Positions 23,128-34,792 are shown, counted from the first letter of the stretch. The stretch: DNA of 64,000 nucleotides from Puccinia triticina (GCF_026914185.1 NC_070568.1:6283501-6347500); one strand, 5' to 3'. The notes: generated by a model not told the origin, from the letters alone. Made by a program: numbers and translations.

Positions 23128-24184
23128 ATGGACGAACTCAAGAAACCACGTGTGATGATACCCGGAGACCAGATCACACTCAATCGAAACGAACCCTCCA
23201 CAAAGACCGTCAAGCTCGGCCCGGGCTTACTACTGCTACCTCCAGCTCCATCTTCATCATCGACTTCTCCACCTGATCAAGAAAACCTGATAGTTACCCG
23301 ACTCGGCCTTCACGGACACACCCAATCAGCCTCTGCAAATCAGCAGCAGCTATGGATCCAAGGAAGGTCAAAGAGAGTGCGCGTTTTTCCCGCACTGTGT
23401 CTCCGATTCAAAATCGTGATTATCAAATAACGGATAAAAACTAACAGTCACTTTGCTCTGGGTGATAAGTATGTGGCGGCGCTAGGGGACCCCGTCATCG
23501 GCATCGTAATCGCTAAACATGCCGAAGGGTACAGAGTCGATATCGGCACTTCTCAACCGGCTTCTTTAGATGGATTAGCTTTTGAAGGGGCAACCAAGCG
23601 AACAAAGCCCAACCTGAAGGTCAACAGTCACCCCTTCCTTTCTGCCCTCTTCCCGAGTCTTTCTACCTTTGCACTGAAGTCTTTTCTGCCGCTTGAAAAA
23701 ATCAACAATCGTACCAACCTTGGCTATCCGCAAATTAGATCGGGGCAGTAGTTTATGCCAGAGTCTCGTTGGCATTAAATCATACAGAAACAGAGATCGA
23801 GTGCACCAATCCAACAAATCAAAAAGCGGATGGATTTGGCGAAATGACTGGGGGGATGTTGCTTCGTCATCTCGATCTTACACATTGCAAACAGTTGAGC
23901 TATTTCCCTTGGTTCCTGTTCCCCCATTCCCACCGTTTCACTCAGGAGCACAACACAAATCAGTCCACCAGCTTACCTATCTTCCGATCGTGTCTATTTT
24001 TTTGTCTTGTTTTTCTCCAATTGATACCGTTAGATTGCTCTCACCACCTTATAAACTCTTGAGCAAGATCGGGGCCTCCCAAAAGTTTGAAATCAGCATC
24101 GGAATGAATGGGCGCATATGGTGTAAATCTAATTCAATCTCAAGTACTGTCAAGATTCTGCAGCAGATCCAGAAACCTACATAG
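23128..24184 (+). CDS. RRP40: Exosome core subunit RRP40
   Basis: Cap subunit (S1/KH) of the RNA exosome, the 3'-5' RNA-degrading complex of nucleus and cytoplasm. Four exons join in phase: 23128-23366, 23448-23619, 23739-23893 and 24034-24184 (TAG). This gives 238 residues, nearly the length of yeast Rrp40 (240). Visible hallmarks are an N-terminal MIPGDQI strand with KLGPGL, the S1 domain (GDPVIGIVIAKHAEGYRVDIG, SQPASLDGLAFEGATKR), the loop between S1 and KH (GFGEMTGGMLL), and the KH-domain GxNG motif (ISIGMNGRIWCKS). The start is placed at the only ATG in frame directly before PRVMIPGD. It is transcribed divergently from MER3. No odd residues noted. Confidence 0.93.
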
Positions 24185-24479
24185 GCTCACTCCACCTTAC
24201 TAACTGAAATTTGTACTAGAGCATTGTGCAACTCTCGGGCAACTGTCATCCTGAGAGATAAACGTCCAAACAAGCTACAAAGATGAACATAACAAGGGCT
24301 GAATGAAATGATCCATCAGTGGAGAAGTCAAGTTCTCAATCAACTTGTGGTCTACTGTTTAAACCTTTATTCATTTGTAAATAACTATATTTTTGTACAT
24401 TTCAAGATATTTACTTGTGTGGATTGATTGCAAACCTCCTTACCCTGGTTGAAAAATATTTTTGTCTGGGTTAATCTAA
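24185..24479. other. RRP40 3' flank
   Basis: AT-rich downstream sequence before the inverted-repeat element; no gene. Confidence 0.4.
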
Positions 24480-24865
24480 GGCCCCGTTTGGCACCGATAT
24501 AATTATAGGTGATATAATCGCTGATTAATTCAATAAAAAATAGAAAATTCAACATAAAGCCTCCAAATTTTTTTTGTAGGCAACCTAAAGTGCTGGTCTC
24601 TTCAAATTTGAAATCAGATTCAACTGATTCAGCCATCTTCAGCACCATAATACCATTATATCACTTTTGACCATTATGAAGTGATATAATGGTATTATGG
24701 TGCTGAAGATGGCTGGATAAGTTGATTCTGGGTTCACAGTTGAAAAGACCAGCACTGTAGGTTGCCTACAAAAAAAATTTGGAGGCTTTATGTTGAATTT
24801 TCTATTTTTTATTGAATTAATCAGCAATTATATCACCTATAATTATATCAGTGCCAAACGGGGCC
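24480..24865. mobile_element. 386-bp near-perfect hairpin MITE with TAA duplication (Tourist-like)
   Basis: The element starts GGCCCCGTTTGGCACCGATA at 24480 and ends with its inverted complement at 24865. The two arms of about 185 bp pair with few mismatches around a tiny loop near 24665-24680. Flanking TAA at 24477-24479 and 24866-24868 is the 3-bp duplication typical of PIF/Harbinger MITEs. It is non-coding. A long hairpin like this, transcribed, would make double-stranded RNA. Confidence 0.88.
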
Positions 24866-25029
24866 TAATTAATTGGTTATAAGACATGAACAGCAACATC
24901 ATCATTAAAACAACTCTTTGCTGTAGTCTGATGCTTGTTGTCATGTATTCTGCCTTGCATCTGGCCATGTAGTCACTGAACCCTGGTATGGTGAGGTCTC
25001 ATGTCTCTCAACTTTAGCATATTATCTTC

Positions 25030-25142
25030 CACTGTGAAAAAAAACTCAAGAAACTGCTGCCAGTTGACATGCAATATGACAAAGGCCCCTTTTTAATATT
25101 ACATGTCAACTGGCAGCAGTTTCTAGAGTTTTTTTCACAGTG
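25030..25142. mobile_element. 113-bp CACTA-type mini-element
   Basis: Both ends carry inverted CACTGTGAAAAAAAACTC (left) and CACTGTGAAAAAAACTCTAG (right, inverted), running into AGAAACTGCTGCCAGTTGAC. The arms cover about 45 bp each around a short spacer. TTC flanks both sides (25027-25029, 25143-25145), the 3-bp duplication of CACTA/EnSpm elements. It shares AGAAACTGC with the 46214 element. Confidence 0.85.
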
Positions 25143-25145
25143 TTC

Positions 25146-26386
25146 TGAACTATGTTTGCTTGGGTGTTTATCCTTTTAATCAAATTATTCTTTCTACAGG
25201 TATTTCCATTCATTATGTTTCATATGTTTTCACTTTGCTCCCAACTATCATGGGTGAAGTGCTGCACTTCAAAAAGCACCTGTTTTATTGCAGCGCACCT
25301 GCACTGCAGTGTTCTGCCAATTGGTGCAAGCACTAGCAGCCTGGCGCTCTTCCAACGCTATACAGTTGCGCATAGCATTCCACTATGCAAGGTTTTGGGC
25401 CGGTCCCAAATGTTGGGGCCCAAAACCTGGAAAAATACAGGTTTTCCACATATTTTTGAGCGGCTGGGACATGGTATGGTGTCCCAGCTATGGGTTTAGA
25501 CCCACCAGGCACTCCTGGTGTCAGGCTAGGTGATGCTAAGAGCCGAACTCTTCTGGCGACACCCGCTGATGGGAGAGAAGTGGAGATGAAATCTGGATAA
25601 AGGTAGGTGTTTTATTTCGGAGAAATAATAAGAATAACTAAAAAGGAGGGGCCCGGCGGAGCGGGGGTGGTTTATATCCCTCCAAAGATGATGCTGAGGC
25701 CTGCTACGCAGGTGTGGTTGAGATCCCAGGTAGTGGATATTTGGAGAGCAGGTCGAATCAAGGAAGGGTTTAAACTTACTTGAGGGTATCCTTCCTAGTT
25801 CGACGACGAGCTCGACAACAGAACAAAAACTGTGAAAGCAGGCTTAAAACGGCGAGATCCTGAAAGCGATGTCGGTCGTGATCTTGATGGAAACTGATCA
25901 AGAAGAGGAGTAGACGATGGCGGTCAGGGTTTCGAATTGGTGTAGTAAGCTGAGGAAACCAATCTGGGAGGGAGAGCTTACCTCTTTAAATAATCCAATG
26001 GTTCCCTTGGGAGGATTCTTCTTGCGGTGAAGGTATTGGCCGGAAGAGTATTTGTTGGAAATAAGTCATAATCCATCCGATCTTGGGAGTATGACTGTTA
26101 GAGTTTTTGAGTGACAGTTTGTGTAAAGGACAGTCATCTGATTTGTTATTTGTTACTTGCCTGTCACTTGTCTATCGTATTACATTACTGTGACAGTTTC
26201 TTTCTTATGATGTAATTACTTTATTCTATTTGCCGCGGTGCGCAGGAGGCAAGGCTTTTTGTATGTAACAAAGGTTTCAGGTAGTTTTGCCGGGCGCGTG
26301 CGGGGTGCTAATGACTTGGTTGGCTTTAATCAAGTAATAATGTCTCTTATAATGTTTCTGTTGAAATTACTCAGGTGAAAAGAATT
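25146..26386. other. No supported gene
   Basis: About 1.2 kb with only short frames. The word AAGTAATAATGTCTCT occurs at 26333 and again at 26641, suggesting flanks of a lost element or LTR, but nothing more could be supported. Confidence 0.35.
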
Positions 26387-26460
26387 GTGTGTTGTGGGAT
26401 TTGAACCCACGACCTTCTACATTCATGAGAGCTGCTCTTATAACACTGAGCTAAACACAC
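26387..26460 (-). tRNA. tRNA-like sequence, probably a tRNA pseudogene
   Basis: Read on the minus strand. The acceptor stem GTGTGTT (26460-26454) pairs with AACACAC (26393-26387). The D arm GCTC...GAGC is present. The T arm GTGGG-TTCAAAT-CCCAC is perfect and contains the internal B-box GGTTCAAATCC. The anticodon arm does not fold well: GCTCT against GTAGA fails at two pairs, and no T precedes a clear anticodon. This is either a decayed tRNA or a tRNA-derived SINE head. Confidence 0.5.
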
Positions 26461-27451
26461 AGTTGGTCTTACTGGTGATTTTTGGGACGTTAGATCATAT
26501 AGCTTGGCCCCTCAAATGGAGCTTGAAGCATACATTCCAACACACCCCCTTGCTTCATGCAGCATGAACAAACTATGAATATTGCATATGCAAATCATGT
26601 ATGTTTGTCATGCATCATAGACGCACAGGGCGCTAGTGATAAGTAATAATGTCTCTTTATTATTTATTTTTGTAATAATATTTAATATTTATTGTCATGA
26701 TGGCTTGCGCAGTGTAGCCGGCTGACACCTGGGAGCACTGCATGACAGTTTCTGCCTTCATGTGTGGGTTTAGTGCCCAACCAGTAAGGCTGTAACCCGC
26801 AACCGGGGCTGGGTGCATGCCCCGGGGCTCATACCCTGGGGCACGGGGCATTGGGATTGGCCTTAAAAATGCCCCGAACCCCGGGGCATATGTTTTTTTT
26901 GCGAAGGGGAGGGATGTGACGTCTTTTTTTCTGGGAAGTCGTAATATGACGCTGACAAACACAGCCTAATGTACCGTGATGTCAAGCTGCCAAAGACTCA
27001 AAAGAATTTGATGGGTAACAATGGTATAAACAATGGAAATGAAGTTCCCCATACTGGTCCAAAAGGAGAGGCAACAAGCACATGCAAGCATATAGATTTC
27101 TGAATACATTTGCTTGGATGCGTGAGAAAATTGTGCGATAAGTAACAAAAAAGAATACATTAGCGACCCCCTTGACCAAACCGGCAATCAAAAAAAATCA
27201 AAAAAATGTTAATGAAAACTACAAAACCAAAAAAAAAAAAAAACACCATAAAACCGCATAGTGAGGATAAGAAAATAAAAAAAATAAGAAAGCGAAATGC
27301 GGTGAGGGATTTGTGAAGGTTTTTTTATTGATTTCCAAGTGACGCGAAGTTGGATCGCATCAGCAAAAACCAATCTAAGGAACAAATGAGGAATTCCGAA
27401 CGCCTCCTGACGACATGGTCCCTACGATTGGTGGAGACAAGCCAGTAGACA
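26461..27451. other. Non-coding, with GC-rich palindromic cluster at 26810-26890
   Basis: 26810-26890 repeats GCCCCGGGGC-type palindromes (GCATGCCCCGGGGCTC, AACCCCGGGGCATATG). The rest is AT-rich, including poly-A near 27180-27245. No gene. Confidence 0.4.
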
Positions 27452-28891
27452 TTAGTAGAGTGACACGGGGCATTGAAGCAAATAGAAACGACACAAACCA
27501 GAGAGTGGAATTCTTGCTTGAGCGGATACGGCCCTTCGAGTAGGCGCGGTCGGGTCTGAAGTTCCATTGTCTGAAGTGGAACCGCGTGGTTTTGAGGAGT
27601 GAGATGGATGACGTTTGATGGGACGATCCTGGCGATCGGAGAGGTGGCGGTCAACAGGACGGCGAGGGGAGGGAGGCTGTTGTTGGTTTAAGGACGTATC
27701 ATCTTGTTGTTTCCTCCGTCGTCCGTAGGGGTTCGTTGACAGGGATGGGTTCCGTTTAAGCGTCAAGGAGGGTTCGTTAGGTGACGAGAGATAGTTGAGA
27801 GAACTGTTGAGTGAGTTTTCAGGGCCCCGGGCCCCAGAACTGCCCGATCTTGATCTAGCACCAAAGGAGGAAGACGAGGATGTGGGCGTCATCGCAACAG
27901 ATGCAGGCCCTAACGAGGTGACGGTGTGGGAGCGTAGTCGGTTCGTATGGCTGGGTGTTCGACTTAAGCTCGCTGGAGGTAGCCGTCTCGGAAGGGGTAT
28001 ATTTTCCGTCTCACGCGATCTTCCTGACGAGGCGTCCCAGAAGCTGGAGCTACTCGGCGCGAATGCCGCATTGTGATGAGGTCTTGTCGGGCTGAAGTAA
28101 TCCTCCTCATCATCATCTTCTTCATAGATCACTGAAAAAGGCTTGCAATAGTCATCTTCATTATCCGATAACGAGCCAGGGGCGAGTGGTGCGTCTTGGG
28201 AATGTTGGCTTCTCATGGGTAGAGGCTCCGTGATGGATTCCATGCATCGCGTTTGCGATAACGGGGCCGGCGACTCACGGCCATCCAATGAATGCGGTGT
28301 CGGAGTTGCACTTCGACGAATAAATCCTAAAACAGAGCCAGATCTGCTAGCCTTTGAGTTCGGTGCTGGGGACATAGCGGCTGCTCGAGCAGATGCGTAT
28401 TGCGCGACTGCATCGTCAGGCGAAAAATCACCAAAAGGAGTTGTAGCTCTCACGAGTGTTTCAGTAGTATGCTGATATTCATCATTATGTCCGTCCCTCG
28501 ACCCGGATTGTTTGGTATCAACGCGTTCTACTCTCCCAATCGCCTTCAAATCGGGCAGGGGAGACATGGCGGCTGCTCGGGCAGATGCGTATTGCGCAAC
28601 TGCATCGTCAGGTGACACATCACTGAAGGGGGTGGTAGCCCTCGCAAGGGTTTGGGTGGGCTCGTCAAGTTCATAACTATGACCATCCTTCGACCTAGAT
28701 TGTTGGGAATCAATCCTTTCTGGTTTGCCACGTAGAGAGGTGCTTCTTTGTGGCGGAGACAGTAAATCGATTGGCCGGGATTGCGAGTTGGAACGCTCAA
28801 GATGAGTACTCTCTTCTACTGCTCGACCACGTCGGGAAGTTGTGCGCTGGGGAGGATGAATTCTAGTCCTTGGGGGAGTGGTTGGATCCAT
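27452..28891 (-). CDS. Ser/Pro-rich protein with internal duplicated block, unknown
   Basis: One open frame of 479 codons (ATG 28891, stop at 27452). It is disordered, rich in Ser, Pro, Arg and Asp. Residues about 57-116 and 121-180 are a tandem duplication (192 bp apart in DNA). Both copies contain RATTPF[SG]D.SPDDAVAQYA and SARAAAMSP, with DGH in front. The middle is acidic (IYEEDDDEEDYFSPTRP), and the C-terminus is basic with Gln runs. The duplicated phrase is nearly identical, so either recent duplication or strong constraint. It starts 131 bp downstream of the 29022-30419 gene on the same strand. I could not splice them in frame, but a single gene is not excluded. No family recognised. 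Confidence 0.6.
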   Translation of the reverse strand: MDPTTPPRTRIHPPQRTTSRRGRAVEESTHLERSNSQSRPIDLLSPPQRSTSLRGKPERIDSQQSRSKDGHSYELDEPTQTLARATTPFSDVSPDDAVAQYASARAAAMSPLPDLKAIGRVERVDTKQSGSRDGHNDEYQHTTETLVRATTPFGDFSPDDAVAQYASARAAAMSPAPNSKASRSGSVLGFIRRSATPTPHSLDGRESPAPLSQTRCMESITEPLPMRSQHSQDAPLAPGSLSDNEDDYCKPFSVIYEEDDDEEDYFSPTRPHHNAAFAPSSSSFWDASSGRSRETENIPLPRRLPPASLSRTPSHTNRLRSHTVTSLGPASVAMTPTSSSSSFGARSRSGSSGARGPENSLNSSLNYLSSPNEPSLTLKRNPSLSTNPYGRRRKQQDDTSLNQQQPPSPRRPVDRHLSDRQDRPIKRHPSHSSKPRGSTSDNGTSDPTAPTRRAVSAQARIPLSGLCRFYLLQCPVSLY

Positions 28892-29021
28892 GAACGAGAA
28901 TTGTTTGTCTTCGTTAAACGGTAGGAATGTGATATCATTGCTTTATCCGGGGAAACAGCAAGCTCCGGTCAAATTATTACTTTTGTGTGCACGTCTAGCC
29001 AGGAGCCAATGAAGTGTGTAC

Positions 29022-30419
29022 TCACAAGCTCGATAGTTTTTCTCCAGAGTCTGCCTGGTCGTGAGCAAATCTAACAGGGAGTTTCGGCACAGGTGGGACA
29101 AACCTGTTGGGTTGAACTACGTGGTTTTCAATCCTCAAGTTTGCACCCTGAGAAGCTTCTAGTGATCTTAAGGCTCTAGAATTTGATGGCCGGGCAAGGT
29201 TGTCCTGCAGATTGGATTGGTAATTCTGGTCGTCAAGTTCTTCCTGAGCTAGATCCATCATTGTGAAACGATTCGAGTTCCTTTTGCCTATTTTGGGTAT
29301 CACGGATGACAGGCTAACGACCGATATAACCTTGGACTTTCTGGCAGCCAAGTCCCATAGTCCTTCCCGCGTCATTTGCCGACTGAATGGTTTCGAACAA
29401 AAGGGCCTGATCAGGATTATCTTTTCTGATGGGGGGTCATGGATATTGATGCAGTACCGAGCTATGAAAATAAGCCTTACGAGAATTCGTAGAATGGGTC
29501 ATCACCAGAGAAATTGCCAGATGACGTGATCTCGGCAACCAGGATACTTTCTCGTGGCGGACGGTCAAACATGTTACGAGGCCTGAGCTCACCAGCTTTA
29601 TCAATGCTGTATACCGAGTTGTTTTGTTGATGACGACCTCGAGGCGAACTAGAATTTAAGACCATAATAGACTTTCGGGTAAACGATTTGAATTCTTTGG
29701 TAGTTATCGGGATCTTGCATTCTGTGGTTTCGTGCTCCACTTCCTGCTGAGCCTTGCGTTGTTCCTCTACTCGCATTCGAAACTCTTTGCGAGCTTGATA
29801 ACTTAGCGTGAATCCAGCGACTGTCAGCTGTGATTAGCAGGAAAACAGGAATGAATTTATGAAAATTATCAGGCTACTGGTTACAAACACCTATAATTAA
29901 CTGAGGTAGCCGAAAATGCAAGAGGAGGAGACATACGCCTATGAAAAACAGAAGGGACAGCCATACAACCATGGCTAACCAAGGGGGCACAATAAAGTGT
30001 CGGCCGGGTAGTTGAGCAACAGAGGTGCCAGTGGCACCAGCATCAGAATCAACCTTGACAGGCGTCGTGTGATGAAAATGAAAAATGCCGCGTGTCTCCA
30101 AGCTGATGAAATAAGGGTACAAGAACCAAAAGACAGATGAGCAATATTCTGCGTACAGCCTGGAGTAAAATCTTACTGACGACGATTCGCTGGCTACCGA
30201 GTCAACCTCTGGTATGGTAGGCGAAGGTGTGGTAGGTGAAGGAGAAAGATTCTGACGATGTGGGTGATGGAGATGATGCTTGTGGTGCGAGTGAACAAAT
30301 CTTCGGAAGCGGGCTGCGCCTGACATGCTGTTGATGACGTCGCCGTTTGACTTTGATTTGAGTGGAGAAACAGGATAAAACGGGGCGAAAGGTTCCTGTG
30401 GTCGATTATGACCAGCCAT
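29022..30419 (-). CDS. Single-pass membrane protein, unknown function
   Basis: Start ATG 30419. Exon 1 is His-rich (HSHHKHHLHHPHRQN near residue 45) and Pro/Ser-rich. A hydrophobic segment, WLAMVVWLSLLFFIGVCLLL, follows near 29960-29930. Then an intron of about 100-150 bases and a region with QARKEFRMRVEEQRKAQQE (charged helix). The next exon, joined in phase at 29488|29399 (YEFS|PFCSK), gives REGLWDLAARKSK and ends at a TGA at 29022-29024. The intron borders of the first junctions are approximate. The topology suggests one membrane anchor with a charged cytosolic tail. No family recognised. Confidence 0.55.
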
Positions 30420-33072
30420 CGCAAGAGTATGCTGATTTGAGGGTCAGAGATTGGAGCCGGAAAATAAGGAGGCGAGAAAACCTTCGAAGGGCCACTCTGA
30501 GTTGAACCAGTCGGGAGAAGCGTCTGCTAGCCTAACAGAGTAAAGATGAATATGATGAACCTGTGAGGGGGGAGAGGCAAGCGAGTAGAGATAAGGAAGG
30601 CCGTAAAGGAACGTGTAAATGCGTCAGCGTCGAAAAGAGTGTCAGGGCAATGAGAGATGTAGGCCTTGCAAAGAGATGGGTGATGGTTGACAGTGAGACT
30701 GTGAGAGAACGGGAGAGAGAGGAGATGATACGAAACAAATGAATTGAGAAATGTGTTTTCCTGCTGGAAAATGGCTCAGTGAAGCTGCTGCAGCTGGGAT
30801 TGAGAATTTCATTTACTTACGACTTGCGTATAAAAAGTGTCGGGGGCCGGGGCTTTGTATGTGTTTGCAGAGACCTGATAGCCGTCGCCGACCATGTACA
30901 TAGAATGTGGCGAAGGTTGCGATGATCACATCAAGTTGTCAGTGATGTTGGAATGATTGACGAATTGGGGAGGGACGGCCAAGCGCGTGGGAGATTCGTG
31001 AGGGAATTAGTGCATGCTTTGGTGTTGCGAGATCAGAGTTGCCACTGACTGAGGAGAACAAAAGGGCTTGCAAGTCCAGTCGGCCACGAAACAAAGGGCA
31101 GGTGCGACTGCCAGCTTGGGATATTGATGGCGAGGGCAGTTGCTTTGCTTGGATGTTCTCGTTTGTCCTTTGTTGAGGGTTGAATACTGAGGATATTTCC
31201 AAGCGAAAAAAAAAAAAAACCAAGTGTTTGGTAGAGTTTAATAATGATGGTGGACAGCTTCCCAACGTGCCCACAAGCGGCAGGATAAGTTATCTGTGGA
31301 TATGAAGAAGATGATGATGATGATAAATATGTACAATCTGAGTAGCCAGTTTTAGACTGTTCTACAAAAAAGAAGGATTAAGGAAAGGATTCGAATATTT
31401 ATTTATGCAATTATCGAAGTATCTAATTATGAGCTCTAGCTGGTGTGCTATGATATGATACTCCTGGCGAATCCGGAGAGAATATGACGTTTTATGGTGG
31501 TAGAGCTTGGCCGTCTGGCGAGCGAGGTTGTGCGCTGTTCATTAAATGAGGGCAAGGTGCGGTGCTGGGTGTACTGAGTGAGGCAAAAGCTGAGGAGACA
31601 CTATAAAAAAAAGAATGACGATAGGAATGAATTCGAAGATGTGGGTGGGCTTCCGGAATGAAAGTAGGTAAATTTGGGCGCCAATGGATCCCAGGAGCTC
31701 CAGGAAAAGCAGTGTGGTATGGAGTGAAGCAGTTGCGAGCAGTACTTCAGTGGGGCCCAATCAACACTGAGCAATGAGGCTCAACTCGATGCTTTCTTCT
31801 CATCCTCCACTCAACTTGGTCCAGCTTGGCTCCATAGATAATTAACTCTCGGTTCGGCTCGGTTCGGTTTTCCTCATCTTATGTTGGTCTCGATATTTAC
31901 ATATTGACATTTGCCTGGCTCCTCGTGAAGGCGAATCGTCATAAGGGTGGACGTTTATTAAGCCTGACTTGATGGCCGGTGTGCACTCGAAAGCTCCCTG
32001 CCATTATCATACGAGCGAAACGATCCGCCGTTCTTGGGAGTTATTTTCCTTCTTCTCACTAATCGTGGCAGTGTGATCTTGAAAAAGGACCCAGTTGGTG
32101 TATCACGAGAGAACGCGAAGATCGCTCCCAAAAAGCAAGATTAGTAGGCAATTGGGAGAAAAAAACGACCATTAGGCTTCCGCTTTTATCGGCGGACCGT
32201 GACCTCTTCTTTTTCCCGCCGGGTAAAGGATTCTGAGTACAAAGGCCGAGGGCCGAGGCAAGCATAAGGGTGCATTCTACAAATCACTCTGTTGCATTCA
32301 CTGCCTTTATTAACCGCACCGACAGAATGGTGGTCAGGGGGCGGCCCGTCCGGCCGCTTGTCGGACGTGGCGGTCCGCAAAGACGTCGGACAGCCCTGTC
32401 CGAGCAGTCAATAGGCGTAGAAAGTGCTCGGACAGACGAGTCTGACTCGGACCGCCATGTACAACAGGCCGAACAGGCGACTCCGAGGCCTCTACAACAA
32501 GTAAGTTCCGGTAGGGATGACTTGGATTGACTTGGATTGATGGACTTGGGTGAGCTTGGATGTAATTTTGGTGGCCGCAGGTGGCCGCCGCGCTAGAGCT
32601 TCTGGTTGAATTCTTAAGCACATCTCGCCGATTGGCTAACGCAGCCTAGCATCACATCACCGGGCCGGAGCACTGCCACCGGGGCGGTCAACCCGGCCCT
32701 GGTAGTTTATTCCCGAAAAGATCTGCTTCATGACCGGCACATCTCGCTAATTGCTGAGCATGTCCTGACATTGCTCAGCACTTCCACCGGGCACCAAGCA
32801 CATAATGTAGATCATTCCGGAAAAGATCTGCTCAAAGAGCGGTATTTTTATTCGTTGGACAGGTGATTATTAGGGGAAATGGGCGAGTGAGAAGCTCTCA
32901 ATTGAGCTTCGGAGGACCGCCTGAGTCAAGAATGCATGCCTGTCTCTTGTGGTTATAAATACATTCCCATCCTCGTACCAATCCCACCTTCTGCCTCAAG
33001 TTAGCACGATCCCAAGGACGCCCTGTGGCAAGAACTCGCCGCTTTGAACCTCGCACAGTTACAAGTCAAAAC
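30420..33072. other. Intergenic, 2.65 kb, no supported gene
   Basis: 30540-30760 is pyrimidine-rich on the minus strand, plausibly 5' leader or promoter of the 30419 gene. 32330-32480 contains CGGAC repeats (GTCGGACGTGGCGGTCCG). 32640-32830 repeats GACCGGCACATCTCGC-like words. No coding or element ends confirmed. Confidence 0.4.
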
Positions 33073-34124
33073 ATGATCTGCGTCAAGTTTACCTACTTGC
33101 TTGCCGCCTCATCCCTGCTCGCAGTTGCCTCCGCCGAAGAGAGTAATGCCCCCAAAGCTGAGGCCGTAGAAGAGAAGTACGTTTACGGCGGGGTTTCAGC
33201 AGGCGGCCTTCGCACATCGTACTGTGGAATCGGCTGGGGGGTGCCGGTCACATACAATTGGATGACCGGCTCTGGGGCGGTGAGCGCATTCACCGTCATT
33301 CAGCGACCGCGTCGTTGGTTCAAGGACATAGGGGATTCTGCTCTCAGTACTAGCCGCCGCTCGCTCAGCATCGAGCCCGAGAACCTCTCCCGTCGGGACG
33401 ATTCCAACACTGTCCACTGCAAAGACAACATTGGCCATGTGGACCACTTTGTGGTTGCAGACTGCGTCAAGTAAGTCATCCAGCCTTTGAGAATTGTACC
33501 ATTTTTCCTTCTTCCTCATAGCATCGAGCATCGGGGACCTATTGACACAACTTATGCACCTTTGCTCAGAGCGGTAGAGTCACTGGTTGCGAAGAAAACC
33601 TCATCCGCTGCTTGCGGCACATGCAGCGTATGTTTCTTAGAATGAACATTTCGCAAATAACCTCATCGAATTTGTGGAACAATTACTAACCAGCCAATCG
33701 TGCTCTTCTCTTCACTAATATATCCACAGGCCAAACTAGTCACCCCTCAAGGGCCGGTGGCACCTTCCAAAGCGTGAGTTGCACATGGAATCATCAGTTA
33801 TCATCAGTTATTTGCCAACACGATGATTTACCAATAAAAAGGTTGTTTTCATGTTCCACTTCTTGCTTTCAGTCCCGTCGATGAATTGAAAAATTTGGCC
33901 ATCAGCACCTTACAGGCCTGTGGTGCCAATAAGAGCTCGGCTGTGAGTGACCAAAGACATTTAAATTCAGAACGAGCCTTTTAACTAACGGCATCCATGT
34001 CGATCTTGTTTGCCTCTCTTTCGCTCTCCAGCCAGCGCGTCGAAGTCCTGCCGATGTGAGTGTTGCTGGCGACCAACTGGTTGCAATGATCTTCCAAAAA
34101 GGCAACGGTCAAACGTGTGCTTGA
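33073..34124 (+). CDS. Small secreted cysteine-containing protein, candidate effector
   Basis: Five exons join in phase: 33073-33470, 33570-33627, 33730-33773, 33873-33942 and 34032-34124 (TGA), giving 220 residues. Introns have GTAAGT/GTATGT/GTGAGT donors. Residues 1-21 are a classic signal peptide (MICVKFTYLLAASSLLAVAS-A) with cleavage expected after A21. The mature protein has 7 cysteines (51, 116, 131, 148, 151, 183, 219), including a CGTC motif. Dibasic RR pairs at 80-81, 95-96, 107-108 and 193-194 could be Kex2 processing sites. There is no membrane anchor. Rust secreted proteins of this size with several small exons are the typical candidate-effector class (inference). No named family recognised, and a cell-wall protein is an alternative. 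Confidence 0.8.
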
Positions 34125-34792
34125 ACACTGTGAACGTATTTAATTATTATGTAGCCATCCTCCCAGTTGGGCTTTCTTCGGCATTGACTCTGATTTATCC
34201 ATGTAACCGAACCATGCTTTATCAACATATCATCTTTTTTTTTTCTTCCTCTTCAACTGTCTGCAATCCAAATCTTTTTATTTTTCTCAGTGCCAACCCA
34301 ATCATCAAAGCTGTAGGTAACCCATCGGGAGCTTTCACCTTGACATGACCTACTCAGTCGGAATACGACGCAGGGAATAACGATGAAGTTGGGTTATTAG
34401 ATATCATTGTACGCGAGCGCGTTGGGTCTGTTCTTGCAAGGGTTTTCCTCCAAATATGGGACGTATCCGTGACAATCAAATCAGGTTTCAAATTGGATAG
34501 TGAAGGAGAAAAGTATCGACTACATACATACACAAAATACGTACAATGTTTTCTATGTGATTTGTTCTTGAAGCTAAAAAATGACAACATTTTGGGCGAT
34601 CGCTTCCTTTGGATAGCTAAGAGGGGGAAGAGTGGCTGAGAGAAATGAAATGGCGTGAGTTTATGTTATTACTGCTGAAAAGTCATTGCAACATCAATTC
34701 ATCGTGATTGAGCGATTATTAAGACTGTCGCGAACTAGGAATCAACTTCCGGTACCATTTGTAGCTTTAATCAGATTACGTCAGGGCGGGAA
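34125..34792. other. Convergent intergenic region
   Basis: It lies between the secreted-protein gene (+) and SEC3 (-). T-rich at 34230-34290, compatible with 3' ends. No gene. Confidence 0.45.

Noticed and set aside
22873..23213. Overlapping frames on both strands in the GC island
   Set aside because: GC-rich DNA lacks stops; the only supported product here is RRP40 exon 1.
27452..30419. A single gene spanning both minus-strand frames
   Set aside because: The phase-2 donor near 29025 could not be joined in frame to any acceptor before ATG 28891; treated as two genes, though not excluded.
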